Assembly: GCA_947629115.1 (NCBI GenBank)
Contig: CANRCL010000020.1
Span: 1-14,668 of the forward strand
Reading direction: 5' to 3'
Length of the DNA: 14,668 bases
DNA from: an uncultured Bacilli bacterium
Lineage (GTDB): Bacteria; Bacillota_I; Bacilli_A; RF39; UBA660
Shown piece after piece: positions 1 through 7,330 of this stretch (positions are counted from its first letter, which is position 1; every line of letters begins with the position of its first letter). A model generated the notes under the pieces. The model searched no databases. It was not told the origin of the DNA and worked only from the letters and a program-made list of their open reading frames with translations. The position numbers and the translations under genes are program-made.

Positions 1-1
1 T

Positions 2-139
2 ACGATAATACCTCGGCTTGTTTGATTAGTTGAAGCTCCATCTCATGGTCAACCAATTAATGAATATGACCCATCAAGTCGGGCTACTGAAGCGTATCAT
101 AATTTAGCAAAGGAAGTGATTGATAGAAATGGAGACTAA
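2..139 (+). CDS. parA: ParA/Soj chromosome-partition ATPase, C-terminal fragment (partial, in-frame TGA)
   Basis: The last 36 codons (GAA at 32 to the TAA at 137-139) read as the conserved end of ParA/Soj: EAPSHGQPINEYDPSS followed by the usual helix ending in VIDRNGD. ParA is the Walker-type ATPase that works with ParB in origin segregation and replication control. Upstream, the same frame reads TIIPRLV, a TGA at 23-25, then LVEAP. Family members normally read IPRNVRLSEAP here, so the TGA sits at a conserved Arg codon and two neighbouring residues are also atypical. This may be poor sequence at a contig edge, a real nonsense mutation, or recoding; the first is likeliest because the substitutions cluster at the window edge. 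The rest of the gene lies outside the window. The stop overlaps the parB start by 11 nt, as in a coupled operon. Confidence 0.75.
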
Positions 140-1013
140 AAAGAAAGCATTAGGTAGAGGTTTAGAACAATTATTTACAAACAATAATGTTATTGATTTT
201 GATAATTTTGAAAAAGAAATAGTAACCGAAAATAAAAATGATGTAGTGATGCTTAAACTTGAAGAAATTAGAAGTAATCCATATCAACCAAGAAAGACTT
301 TTAATGAAGATTCATTACAAGAAATGGCTAAATCAATTAAAGAATTCGGTGTTGTTCAACCAATTATTGTTAAAAAAAGTATTAAAGGTTATGAATTAAT
401 TGCGGGTGAAAGAAGATGTAAAGCATCACGTCTTGCTGGTTTAACTGAAATACCAGCGATTATTAAAGAATTTACTGACCAAGAAATGATGGAAATTGCT
501 TTAATAGAAAATATTCAAAGAGAAGATTTAAACCCTATTGATGAAGCCAAAAGTATTTTAAATATTATTAATTTAAGAGGTTTTACTCAAGAAGAGTTTG
601 CTTTAAAATTTGGAAAAAGTAGAAGTTATATAACTAATTTACTAGGACTTTTAAAATTACCAGAAAATGTTCAACAAAAATTAATCAATAAAGAAATTTC
701 TGCTTCTCATGCTCGAGTTTTAAGTAAGTTAGATGATGTTAATCAAATAAATGAATTAGTTGAAAAAATAATTAAAGAAAATTTAAATGTCCGTGATTTA
801 GAAAATTTAGTTAGTAATGAAAATGTAGTCAAAAGACAACCTATGCCAAAATTAGTCACTGAACCAAAATATAATATATATGCTCGAGTAATTAGTGATA
901 AAATTGGTAATAAAGTTAAAATAAATAAGAATAAAATTGAAATAACTTTTGATTCCGTTAAAGATTTAGAAAGAATTATGGAAATTTTAAATATAAATGT
1001 GGAAGAGGAATAA
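129..1013 (+). CDS. parB: ParB/Spo0J chromosome-partition protein
   Basis: ParB is a CTP-dependent DNA clamp that loads at parS sites near the origin and partners with ParA. The order of parts is typical. A basic N-terminus KKKALGRGLEQLF (residues 4-16) is the ParA-stimulating peptide. The ParB/Srx nucleotide-binding domain spans about 38-135 and contains PYQPRK (51-56), GERR (93-96) and ENIQREDLNP (127-136). A helix-turn-helix at about 151-172 (GFTQEEFALKFGKSRSYITN) binds parS, and a short C-terminal dimerisation domain follows. At about 294 residues the length is normal. ATG 129 is chosen because homologs begin this way; a TTG at 120 in the same frame is closer to the AAGGAAG site (110-116) and cannot be excluded. 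No parS-like palindrome is visible in the window. The gene is co-transcribed with the parA tail and the next gene. Confidence 0.95.
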   Translation: METKKKALGRGLEQLFTNNNVIDFDNFEKEIVTENKNDVVMLKLEEIRSNPYQPRKTFNEDSLQEMAKSIKEFGVVQPIIVKKSIKGYELIAGERRCKASRLAGLTEIPAIIKEFTDQEMMEIALIENIQREDLNPIDEAKSILNIINLRGFTQEEFALKFGKSRSYITNLLGLLKLPENVQQKLINKEISASHARVLSKLDDVNQINELVEKIIKENLNVRDLENLVSNENVVKRQPMPKLVTEPKYNIYARVISDKIGNKVKINKNKIEITFDSVKDLERIMEILNINVEEE

Positions 1014-1016
1014 TTA

Positions 1017-1220
1017 GTGGATAAAACATTTGCTTTAAATGACCAAGTTATTATGAAAAAAAATCACGCTTGTGGTACAAATTTATGGACTATTACTAGA
1101 GTTGGTGTAGACATAAAAATAAAATGTAATAATTGTGGAAGAGAAATAATGATGGATAGATTAGAGTTTCAAAAGAAACTTAAGAAGGTGCTAGATAATG
1201 AAAAGAATAAGGAAAAATAA
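1017..1220 (+). CDS. DUF951 family small protein (YyzM-like)
   Basis: This is a 67-residue protein with the DUF951 signature: VIMKKNHACGTNLWTITRVG then DIKIKCNNCGREIMMDR, with Cys19, Cys37 and Cys40. The cysteines suggest a small metal-binding fold, but no biochemical function is established for the family. Its place between parB and ychF is the same as that of yyzM in Bacillus subtilis, which supports the call. The start is GTG at 1017, preceded by AGAGGAA inside the end of parB (about 6 nt spacing, 3 nt after the parB stop). The lysine-rich C-terminus overlaps the next gene by 23 bp, so translation is probably coupled. Confidence 0.88.
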   Translation: MDKTFALNDQVIMKKNHACGTNLWTITRVGVDIKIKCNNCGREIMMDRLEFQKKLKKVLDNEKNKEK

Positions 1221-2739
1221 AGGACAAAAAATACATCCTTTGATGACATATGTTATGTTAATTGGCATAACCATTGTTCTAAGTGGTTTTTTACATCTTT
1301 TAGATGCTCAAGCAACATTTTATCGCGTTAATAATGTCACTTATGATTTAATTCCTGACATTCAAATTGTTAAATCTTTATTTAGTTTAAGTGGAATTAA
1401 ATATATTTTTACTAATACCGTTTCAAATTTTGCTAACTTTTCGGTATTATCAAATTTAATTATTTTATTAATGGGCATTAGTATTATGGATAAAAGTGGT
1501 TTTTTACAAACTGCAATTACTTTAACAACTAAAAAGTTGAAAAAGACTACTGTCACATTCTTTTTTGTCTTAATATGTGTCTTATCAAGTATATTTGGCG
1601 ATTTATCATATTTAATTTTTATACCTTTAGGAGCATTATTATTTTATTATGGTAAAAGAAATCCCGCGATTGGTATAATTACATCTTTTGCTGCCTTATC
1701 TTGTGGTAGTGGTATTAATATTATTTTTACTAGTATTGATTCTAACCTTTTAAACTATACTTCTTTAGCGGCTTCAACTATAAATTCTACTTATAATATG
1801 ACTTATTATTCAGCAATGTTAATAATGGTAGTGGCAGTAATATTAGTTTCTTATATTATTACTTTTGTAACCGAAAATATTATTGTTCGTAGATTACCTA
1901 AATATGAATTTACAGAAAGAGAACTTGAAGAAGATATTGTAACCAAAAGTGAAAAAAAGGGTATGATTTATGCTTGTGGTAGTGCATTTATCTATTTATT
2001 AATCTTTATTTATAGTATTATTCCTGGTTTACCTTTAAGTGGAGCCTTACTTGATTATAGTCAAACTTATTATATAGATAAATTATTTAGTGTTAATTCA
2101 TTCTTCAGTGAGGGATTTGTCTTTGTTGTCACTCTATTATTTATAATATTAGGATTATTTTATGGTATTGGTGCTAAAACAATTAAAAACCATCGTGATT
2201 TTTGTGATAATTTAGGTCATTCTTTAGATGGTATTGGTAATATGTTAGTAATGATATTTTTATCCTCTGCTTTTGTTAGTATTTTTAAACAAACTAATAT
2301 TGGAAATGTAATAGTATCTTATATTGGTAATATTATTGCTAATTCTGGATTTAATGGTTTAGCCCTTATTATATTAGTTTTTGTTTTAGTTGCTATTGCT
2401 ACATTATTTGTTCCATCTAGTTCTTTAAAATGGTATATGTTATCGGGATTAGTTGTTCCGGTTATGATGCAATCGGGTATTTCTCCAGAATTTGCCCAAA
2501 CAATATTTAGATTTGCGGAAATAAGTACTTTAAATATAACTCCTCTTCTTGCTTACTTTATTGTTTATTTAGCTTATTTAGAAAAATATAATCAAGGAGA
2601 AGAAAAAATTAGGTTATTTGATTCTATTAAATATCAAATGCCATATACTACTTTAATCGCCGCAACTTTACTTATATTATTAATATTATGGTATATTATC
2701 GGTATACCTTTGGGAATTAATTCATTTCCAACTATTTAG
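1198..2739 (+). CDS. AbgT family transporter
   Basis: This is a 513-residue polytopic membrane protein with roughly 11-13 hydrophobic segments and a short basic N-terminus (MKRIRKNKGQKIHP). The C-terminal third carries the AbgT hallmark: SSSLKWYMLSGLVVPVM, then GISPEFAQ, a conserved Arg, and EISTLNITPLLAYF (AbgT consensus is close to DSSTNIITP...Y). AbgT proteins include the p-aminobenzoyl-glutamate importer of E. coli, and some relatives export sulphonamides. The substrate here cannot be read from sequence. The Asp usual before SST is Glu-Ile here, so a different specificity is possible. Start ATG 1198 has AAGAAGGTG upstream and overlaps the DUF951 gene. In B. subtilis this position holds other yya genes, so the transporter looks like a lineage-specific replacement. 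Confidence 0.85.
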   Translation: MKRIRKNKGQKIHPLMTYVMLIGITIVLSGFLHLLDAQATFYRVNNVTYDLIPDIQIVKSLFSLSGIKYIFTNTVSNFANFSVLSNLIILLMGISIMDKSGFLQTAITLTTKKLKKTTVTFFFVLICVLSSIFGDLSYLIFIPLGALLFYYGKRNPAIGIITSFAALSCGSGINIIFTSIDSNLLNYTSLAASTINSTYNMTYYSAMLIMVVAVILVSYIITFVTENIIVRRLPKYEFTERELEEDIVTKSEKKGMIYACGSAFIYLLIFIYSIIPGLPLSGALLDYSQTYYIDKLFSVNSFFSEGFVFVVTLLFIILGLFYGIGAKTIKNHRDFCDNLGHSLDGIGNMLVMIFLSSAFVSIFKQTNIGNVIVSYIGNIIANSGFNGLALIILVFVLVAIATLFVPSSSLKWYMLSGLVVPVMMQSGISPEFAQTIFRFAEISTLNITPLLAYFIVYLAYLEKYNQGEEKIRLFDSIKYQMPYTTLIAATLLILLILWYIIGIPLGINSFPTI

Positions 2740-2752
2740 GAGGTTTTAAAAT

Positions 2753-3853
2753 ATGGGTTTACAAGCCGGAATTGTCGGTTTACCTAATGTTGGTAAGTCA
2801 ACTTTATTTAATGCAATTACAAAGAAGCATATTTTAGCAGCAAATTATCCTTTTGCTACTATTGAACCAAATGTTGGGGTAGTTATTGTACCGGATACAA
2901 GATTAGATTATTTAGTTAGTTTATATAATCCTAAAAGTATTGTTCCTACAACATTTGAATTTATTGATATTGCGGGTTTAGTTAGTGGAGCCAGTCAAGG
3001 CGAAGGATTAGGTAATAAATTTTTATCACATATTAGAGAAGTTGATGCCATAGTTCATGTTGTAAGATGCTTTGATGATGAGAATGTGACTCATGTTGAG
3101 GGGGCTACTAATCCTATAAGAGATATTGAAATCATTAATACTGAACTTACTTTAGCAGATTTAGATATTTGCTTAAATCGTTTAGGAAAAATTGAGAAAA
3201 AAGCCGAAACAACTAAAGATAAAGAATCTCTTAAAGAAGTAAATGTTTTAAAAAGAATTAAAGAAGCATTAGAAAAAAGTATTCCTATTCGTTTATTAGA
3301 ATTAGATAAGGAAGAAGAATTAATAATTAAAAATTTTAATTTTATTACGGCTAAAAAAGTAATTTATGTGGCTAATGTTGATGAAATATCGGCTTCAGTT
3401 GGTGATAATGATTATTCCTTACAATTAAAAGAGTATGCTGAAAAAGAAAATGCTAGTGTAGTAGTAATGTGTGCTAAATTAGAAAGTGAACTAGCAGATT
3501 ATACTGATGAAGATAAGAAAAATTTCTTAAAAGATGTGGGAATTTCATCAAGTGGTTTAGATAAATTAATTTTTGCTACGTATGATTTATTAGGACTTGC
3601 GACCTTTTTTACTAGTGGAGCCGATGAGTGCCGGGCTTGGACGTTTAAAAAGGGAATGAAAGCCCCAGAATGTGCGGGAATAATTCATAGTGATTTTGAA
3701 AAAGGATTTATTAAAGCCGAAGTTATGAGTTTTAATGATTTAAGAGATGCTGGTAGTGAACTTAAAGTAAGAGAAAATGGTCGTTTAAGATTAGAGGGTA
3801 AAGATTACTTAATGGAAGATGGCGACATTTGTTATTTTAGGTTTAATGTATAA
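2753..3853 (+). CDS. ychF: Redox-/ribosome-associated ATPase YchF (OLA1 family)
   Basis: This 366-residue protein is a full-length member of the YchF/OLA1 group of Obg-related P-loop NTPases, which prefer ATP to GTP and bind ribosomes. The P-loop is GLPNVGKS (9-16). Switch/G3 DIAGLV (72-77) is followed by the strongly conserved GASQGEGLGNKFL (79-91). The G4 motif is ANVDE rather than NKxD, as expected for ATP specificity in this group. A coiled-coil insertion lies near 135-180, and the C-terminal TGS domain (about 280-364) includes the CRAWTFKKG and HSDFEKGFI motifs. The Shine-Dalgarno AGGAGGT overlaps the stop codon of the AbgT gene, with start ATG 2753. The gene precedes rpsF as in B. subtilis, and a terminator follows it. 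Confidence 0.96.
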   Translation: MGLQAGIVGLPNVGKSTLFNAITKKHILAANYPFATIEPNVGVVIVPDTRLDYLVSLYNPKSIVPTTFEFIDIAGLVSGASQGEGLGNKFLSHIREVDAIVHVVRCFDDENVTHVEGATNPIRDIEIINTELTLADLDICLNRLGKIEKKAETTKDKESLKEVNVLKRIKEALEKSIPIRLLELDKEEELIIKNFNFITAKKVIYVANVDEISASVGDNDYSLQLKEYAEKENASVVVMCAKLESELADYTDEDKKNFLKDVGISSSGLDKLIFATYDLLGLATFFTSGADECRAWTFKKGMKAPECAGIIHSDFEKGFIKAEVMSFNDLRDAGSELKVRENGRLRLEGKDYLMEDGDICYFRFNV

Positions 3854-3865
3854 AAGTTAATTTTT

Positions 3866-3892
3866 AATAAGTCATAATTGGCTTATTTTTTC
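3866..3892 (+). terminator. Intrinsic terminator after ychF
   Basis: An 8-bp stem (AATAAGTC with GGCTTATT, one G-U pair) encloses a 6-nt loop and is followed by TTTTTT. It closes the parA-ychF transcription unit 12 nt after the ychF stop. Confidence 0.75.
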
Positions 3893-3929
3893 ATATAATT
3901 ACCTGAATAATATATCAGTAAATTACTTA

Positions 3930-3958
3930 TTTACTTTTAAGATAATTTTTGATATACT
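3930..3958 (+). promoter_or_regulatory. Extended -10 promoter of the rpsF-ssb-rpsR operon
   Basis: The -35 box is TTTACT (3930-3935), then a 17-nt spacer, then -10 TATACT (3953-3958) preceded by TG at 3950-3951 (an extended -10). The predicted transcription start is near 3965, just before the structured leader. Confidence 0.75.
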
Positions 3959-3965
3959 AATACAC

Positions 3966-4022
3966 GAGTAAATTTATTACTCCTTGCTTATTTTATAAGC
4001 CGAAAAGACCATAAGGAGGTGG
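3966..4022 (+). promoter_or_regulatory. Structured rpsF leader, possible S6:S18 autoregulatory site
   Basis: Two adjacent hairpins are visible. GAGTAA/TTACTC pairs at 3966-3971 and 3977-3982. GCTTAT/ATAAGC pairs at 3986-3991 and 3995-4000. CCTT (3982-3985) can also pair with AAGG (4013-4016), which is the Shine-Dalgarno sequence. That leaves CGAAAAGACCAT as an asymmetric 3' loop next to a CCG (4000-4002). The known S6:S18 leader motif of rpsF operons has a CCG in an asymmetric loop and represses translation when bound. The match is suggestive only, as I have no covariation. Confidence 0.45.
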
Positions 4023-4026
4023 AATG

Positions 4027-4317
4027 ATGACTGATTATGAAATTATGTTTATTGTTAAATCAACATTAGATGAAACTGCAATTAATAATGTTGCTAAAGA
4101 AGTTCAAAAAATTATTACTGACAATAAAGGAAAAGTTATCGAATTCAAAGAAATGGGTAGAAAAAAACTTGCTTATCCAATTAATAAAGAAGTAAGTGGT
4201 TTTTATTACTTAATGACTGCTCAAGCAAATCATGATGCAATTAGAGAATTTGATAGACGTTTAAGAATCAATGAAAATATTTTAAGACATTTAATATTAA
4301 AAAAAGAAAGTGAGTAA
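4027..4317 (+). CDS. rpsF: 30S ribosomal protein S6
   Basis: This 96-residue protein matches ribosomal protein S6, which pairs with S18 on the platform of the small subunit. The N-terminus is the family pattern TDYEIMFIVKSTLDE, and the central EMGRKKLAYPINKEVSGFY and later FDRRLRINENILRHL are the typical S6 strands. Two ATG codons are adjacent (4024 and 4027). The second is preferred because AAGGAGG (4013-4019) then lies 7 nt away and homologs begin MxxYE. It is the first gene of the rpsF-ssb-rpsR operon, behind its own promoter and leader; the ssb start follows within a few bases. Confidence 0.97.
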   Translation: MTDYEIMFIVKSTLDETAINNVAKEVQKIITDNKGKVIEFKEMGRKKLAYPINKEVSGFYYLMTAQANHDAIREFDRRLRINENILRHLILKKESE

Positions 4318-4321
4318 GTCT

Positions 4322-4798
4322 ATGAATAAAGTATTATTAGTAGGAAGACTAACAAGGGACCCAGAATTAAGAACTACACCAAGTGGAATGGCTGTTACGA
4401 GATTTACAATTGCTGTATCTCATAATTTCACTGATAAAAATGGTGAACGTGGTGCTGATTTCATTAATTGTAGTGCTTGGGGTAGACAAGCAGATAATAT
4501 TTCCAAATATTGTCATAAAGGTACATTAGTATCTGCTGAAGGTAGAATTAGAAACAGTAGTTATGATGCTCAAGATGGTACAAAAAGATATATTACTGAA
4601 GTAGTATGTGATACAGTTAACTTCTTAAGTCCAAAGGGTAGTAATGAATCTTCAACAGTTGAAAAAAGTTATGAACCATCTTATCAAGAAAGCACTCCTG
4701 TGCCAAACATGGAAATGGAAACTGCCGATTTATCTGAAGACCCTTTCAAAAGTTTTGGCGAAGAAATTACTTTAACTAGTGATGATTTACCATTCTAA
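4322..4798 (+). CDS. ssb: Single-stranded DNA-binding protein SSB
   Basis: This 158-residue protein has the SSB layout: an N-terminal OB fold (residues 1-110: [40 protein letters not shown]), a low-complexity Ser/Thr/Glu linker, and the acidic tip DDLPF that recruits partner repair and replication proteins. ATG 4322 is chosen because SSB proteins almost always begin MN(K/R)V. A GTG at 4310, overlapping the rpsF stop, would add MSKS. The Shine-Dalgarno site is weak (AAAGTGAG, 4307-4314, inside the end of rpsF), which suggests coupling with rpsF. The gene lies between rpsF and rpsR, as in most Bacilli. Confidence 0.96.
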   Translation: MNKVLLVGRLTRDPELRTTPSGMAVTRFTIAVSHNFTDKNGERGADFINCSAWGRQADNISKYCHKGTLVSAEGRIRNSSYDAQDGTKRYITEVVCDTVNFLSPKGSNESSTVEKSYEPSYQESTPVPNMEMETADLSEDPFKSFGEEITLTSDDLPF

Positions 4799-4815
4799 AA
4801 AGGAGGAGAAAAATA

Positions 4816-5031
4816 ATGGCTGAATTTTATCGTAAAAAGAAAAAAATATGTCAAATGTGTGCTGGTAAAAGCGTTGATTATAAAGATGTTATGATTATTA
4901 ATAAATATATTAATGAAAAAGGTAAAATCTTACCAAGAAGAGTAACTGGTGCTTGTGCTAAACATCAAAGACATATTGCAGAACAAATTAAACATGCAAG
5001 ATTTATGGCTTTAATACCATATGTTAAATAA
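4816..5031 (+). CDS. rpsR: 30S ribosomal protein S18
   Basis: This 71-residue S18 binds S6 and helix 22-23 of 16S rRNA. The conserved core [32 protein letters not shown] is intact. Cys12-x2-Cys15 and Cys47-x2-His50 form a possible zinc-binding set, as in the cysteine-containing form of S18; metal binding is inference. The Shine-Dalgarno AAGGAGGAG lies 17 bases downstream of the ssb stop region with good spacing to ATG 4816. A terminator follows immediately. In B. subtilis gdpP, rplI and dnaC come nearby; here the synteny breaks after rpsR. Confidence 0.97.
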   Translation: MAEFYRKKKKICQMCAGKSVDYKDVMIINKYINEKGKILPRRVTGACAKHQRHIAEQIKHARFMALIPYVK

Positions 5032-5033
5032 TT

Positions 5034-5057
5034 GATAGAGCAATCTATCTTTTTTTT
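5034..5057 (+). terminator. Intrinsic terminator after rpsR
   Basis: A perfect 6-bp stem (GATAGA/TCTATC) closes a GCAA tetraloop and is followed by eight T. It starts 3 nt after the rpsR stop. Confidence 0.88.
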
Positions 5058-5093
5058 CGACAAATTATCTTCATAAAATGGTAGTCTAAATTC

Positions 5094-5122
5094 TTGAATA
5101 TGCTTAAATCTTATGCTATACT
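5094..5122 (+). promoter_or_regulatory. Promoter of the 237-residue membrane protein gene
   Basis: The -35 box is TTGAAT (5094-5099), then a 17-nt spacer, then -10 TATACT (5117-5122) with an upstream TG at 5114-5115. The predicted start is near 5129, giving a 20-nt leader with AAGGTG (5135-5140) before ATG 5149. Confidence 0.75.
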
Positions 5123-5148
5123 TTTATTTAGAATAAGGTGATTATTCA

Positions 5149-5862
5149 ATGAATAAAAAGGTGGAAGATACTGGTATAACAATTACTGATACTCTACAAG
5201 AAAATATGAAGCATCATAAAAATGTTTCACAATACTTGTTATTATTTATCTTAATAGCCCTTTTTGGACTTACCTTTTTTTCGTGTTTATATTATATAGG
5301 TAGTTATTATCAAAATAAAAATAAAATATTACATAATGCGGAAGTTATTGAAATAAATAAAGATAATATAAATGCCTTAATAACGAATGATGGTAAAATA
5401 AAAGGAACTTTAGATAATATATCAGAAGAAACTGAACAATATTCGATTGAAAAAGTTAATACGATAGTTTTAAAAACTGACGAAAAATCTAAAGAGGATG
5501 GTAAAATTTATTTTAATATAAAATATAATATTTCAGAAAACACTTTTAATAGAAATATGATTGCTAAAAATGATAGTGATTTATTAGTACGTTTTTCATA
5601 TTCTTTTGATAATGATAATTGGACTTATTTAAATAATGTTATAACGACAAATAATAATAGTACCATAAATCCTATGATGGGAAATTTTTATGATATCGCT
5701 GGTTATATTAGCGATTTAAATGTTCAGACTGGTTATGAATTAACTAGTAAGCCGGGAGAAGAAATAAAGATGTATTGGAAATGTGAAACTATAATGTCTA
5801 ATATTAAAGATAATGCTGATAAGAAAATAATTGCTAATTTTAATATTGAATATAAAAAATAA
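5149..5862 (+). CDS. Single-pass membrane protein with extracellular domain, family not recognised
   Basis: I do not recognise this 237-residue protein. A cytoplasmic N-terminus (1-28) is followed by one hydrophobic segment (about 29-51, YLLLFILIALFGLTFFSCL) and a 185-residue domain predicted outside the cell. The outer part begins with a helical or disordered Asn/Lys-rich stretch. From about 110 it continues with alternating hydrophobic residues typical of beta strands (KIYFNIKYNIS, LLVRFSYSFDNDNWTYL, EIKMYWKCE, IIANFNIEY). No lipobox, LPXTG motif or catalytic motif is visible. Cys46 lies in the membrane segment but the preceding residues (FFS) do not fit a lipobox. It has its own promoter and stands 54 bp before a SipW-like signal peptidase gene. 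Since SipW-type peptidases are often next to their surface-protein substrates, it may be a substrate or partner; this is inference only. Confidence 0.7.
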   Translation: MNKKVEDTGITITDTLQENMKHHKNVSQYLLLFILIALFGLTFFSCLYYIGSYYQNKNKILHNAEVIEINKDNINALITNDGKIKGTLDNISEETEQYSIEKVNTIVLKTDEKSKEDGKIYFNIKYNISENTFNRNMIAKNDSDLLVRFSYSFDNDNWTYLNNVITTNNNSTINPMMGNFYDIAGYISDLNVQTGYELTSKPGEEIKMYWKCETIMSNIKDNADKKIIANFNIEYKK

Positions 5863-5864
5863 TA

Positions 5865-5893
5865 TTGTATATAAATTTAAATTTAATTATAAT
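5865..5893 (+). promoter_or_regulatory. Promoter of the signal peptidase gene
   Basis: The -35 box is TTGTAT (5865-5870), then a 17-nt spacer, then -10 TATAAT (5888-5893), in the 54-bp gap after the previous stop. The predicted start is near 5900, only 17 nt before ATG 5917, and still includes the AGGAAG site (5905-5910). The surrounding sequence is nearly all A/T, so chance matches are possible. Confidence 0.5.
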
Positions 5894-5916
5894 TAATTAA
5901 GGATAGGAAGAGTAAT

Positions 5917-7314
5917 ATGGACAACAAAAAAGATGAATCATACTACAATTTAAGAGGTTTATTTAAATATATTTCCACAGTTGTTACTTGGACTATTTTT
6001 GTGTTGCTTATAATTATTGGGGTTCTTTTAATCTATTATTATGTTTCTGTTAAATTATATGCCACTAAAGGAGATAAGTTTGAACCTAAATTTTCAGTTT
6101 ATAATATTGTAAGTATCAGTATGGAACCAACTATTAAAAAATATGATGTTATTATTAATACAAAGATAGATAGTATCGATGATGTTAAAGTAAATGATGT
6201 TATAACCTTTATTTCTACTTGGAATATTAATTATGGTATGACAGTAACGCATCGGGTAGTAGATACTAAAGTATTAGATGATGGTTCTAAATGTTTAGTT
6301 ACAAGAGGAGATAATAATACTTTAGAAGACCAATCTTGTGTTAAAGAAGGCGAAATTATTGGTGTAGTTAAGGCCGTTATTCCTAGTTTAGGTAAAGTAC
6401 AATTCTTCTTATCTAGTGCTTTAGGTTGGTTATTAATTGTTATTGTTCCAGCATTATATATTATTGTTAAAGATATTATAAAGATTATTAAATTGGCTAA
6501 AGATTCTAAAAATGAAAAGAATGCTAATAAAAACAAGAAAAATGTTAAAAAAGATAATTTGAAAATTGAAGATAAAGATAAAAAGAATGAAATTAAAGAA
6601 GAAAAGATTTCTAAAGTAGATAAAAGTAGTAAAATCAAAGAAGAAAAGATAGAAGAAGATATTAAAAAAGATATCGAAAAAGAAGATGATGATAAAGAAG
6701 TTATTTCAAAAAAAGAAAAAGGTTTCTTTAAGAGTTTATTTGCAAAATCTGAAGAAGAAAAAGAACCAGTAAAAGAGAAATCCAAAGATGAATTAAAAGA
6801 AAAAATTGAAGAAGAGGCAAATGAAGAGAATTCTGATTTAAATGATAATGAAATAGTAGAAATTACAAGTGATGAAAATAAAGATGATAAATTAGAAGAT
6901 ACAGATATTATTCTTATTAAAGAAACAAAAGATGATGAAATAACTGAAGAAGATTTGCCAAAAGAAAAAGGTTTCTTTAAAAACTTATTTAATTCTAATA
7001 AAAATGATGAAGAATTAAAAGAAAAAGAAGATAGCAAAGATGAAGTAGAAGAAAGTGAAATAACTATTGAAGAAGAGGATAATGAAAATACTGTATCAGA
7101 AATTGAATTACCAATGGTTAGAAAATCTTCAATAGAAATAGAAGAAACAGAAGAAAAAGAAGCAGAAGAAGCCAAAGAAGAAGAAAAATCAGAAAGTGCT
7201 AATAAAACTGAAAATAAAGATGATAATGATAAAAAAGAAATTCATTATAACACAGAAAATAAAAAATTAATTAAAGCCTATGATGATTTATTAAAAGTAA
7301 AGAATAAAGAGTAA
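5917..7314 (+). CDS. SipW/ER-type signal peptidase I with long charged C-terminal tail
   Basis: The first 195 residues are a type I signal peptidase. A membrane anchor (about 20-46) is followed by box B SISMEPT with the nucleophile Ser68, then THRVV (111-115), where His112 takes the place of the usual Lys, then RGDNNTLED (130-138). The Ser-His arrangement is that of SipW, archaeal and ER signal peptidases. A second membrane segment (about 164-190) follows. The remaining 270 residues are unusual: a highly charged Lys/Glu/Asp-rich tail, probably cytoplasmic if the two segments form a hairpin, with two copies of KEKGFFK(S/N)LF at 266-275 and 349-358. These look like short amphipathic membrane-binding helices. 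Typical SipW proteins are about 190 residues and lack such a tail. The end of the gene doubles as the 5' arm of a terminator. Start ATG 5917 follows AGGAAG. Confidence 0.88.
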   Translation: MDNKKDESYYNLRGLFKYISTVVTWTIFVLLIIIGVLLIYYYVSVKLYATKGDKFEPKFSVYNIVSISMEPTIKKYDVIINTKIDSIDDVKVNDVITFISTWNINYGMTVTHRVVDTKVLDDGSKCLVTRGDNNTLEDQSCVKEGEIIGVVKAVIPSLGKVQFFLSSALGWLLIVIVPALYIIVKDIIKIIKLAKDSKNEKNANKNKKNVKKDNLKIEDKDKKNEIKEEKISKVDKSSKIKEEKIEEDIKKDIEKEDDDKEVISKKEKGFFKSLFAKSEEEKEPVKEKSKDELKEKIEEEANEENSDLNDNEIVEITSDENKDDKLEDTDIILIKETKDDEITEEDLPKEKGFFKNLFNSNKNDEELKEKEDSKDEVEESEITIEEEDNENTVSEIELPMVRKSSIEIEETEEKEAEEAKEEEKSESANKTENKDDNDKKEIHYNTENKKLIKAYDDLLKVKNKE

Positions 7315-7330
7315 ACTTCTTTACTTTTTT
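7293..7330 (+). terminator. Intrinsic terminator embedded in the end of the signal peptidase gene
   Basis: A perfect 12-bp stem pairs AAAAGTAAAGAA (7293-7304) with TTCTTTACTTTT (7317-7328) around a 12-nt loop that contains the stop codon, ending in six T. The 5' arm encodes part of the last seven residues of the signal peptidase. Confidence 0.85.

Noticed and set aside
120..131. TTG at 120 as the start of ParB
   Set aside because: It would add three residues (MIE) not typical of homologs; ATG 129 gives the standard N-terminus, though the Shine-Dalgarno spacing does not decide strongly.
1362..1556. Minus-strand open frame within the AbgT gene
   Set aside because: It is the antisense of membrane-protein codons, with no start signals.
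5149..5862. Lipoprotein, based on Cys46 after a hydrophobic stretch
   Set aside because: The residues before the Cys (LTFFSC) do not fit a lipobox and the Cys lies within the membrane segment with more hydrophobic residues after it.
6231..7175. Long minus-strand open frame opposite the signal peptidase tail, encoding a Ser/Phe-rich protein
   Set aside because: It is the mirror of a Lys/Glu-rich coding strand (GAA and AAA read as TTC and TTT), has no ribosome binding site and a composition unlike any real protein; the plus-strand gene is certain.
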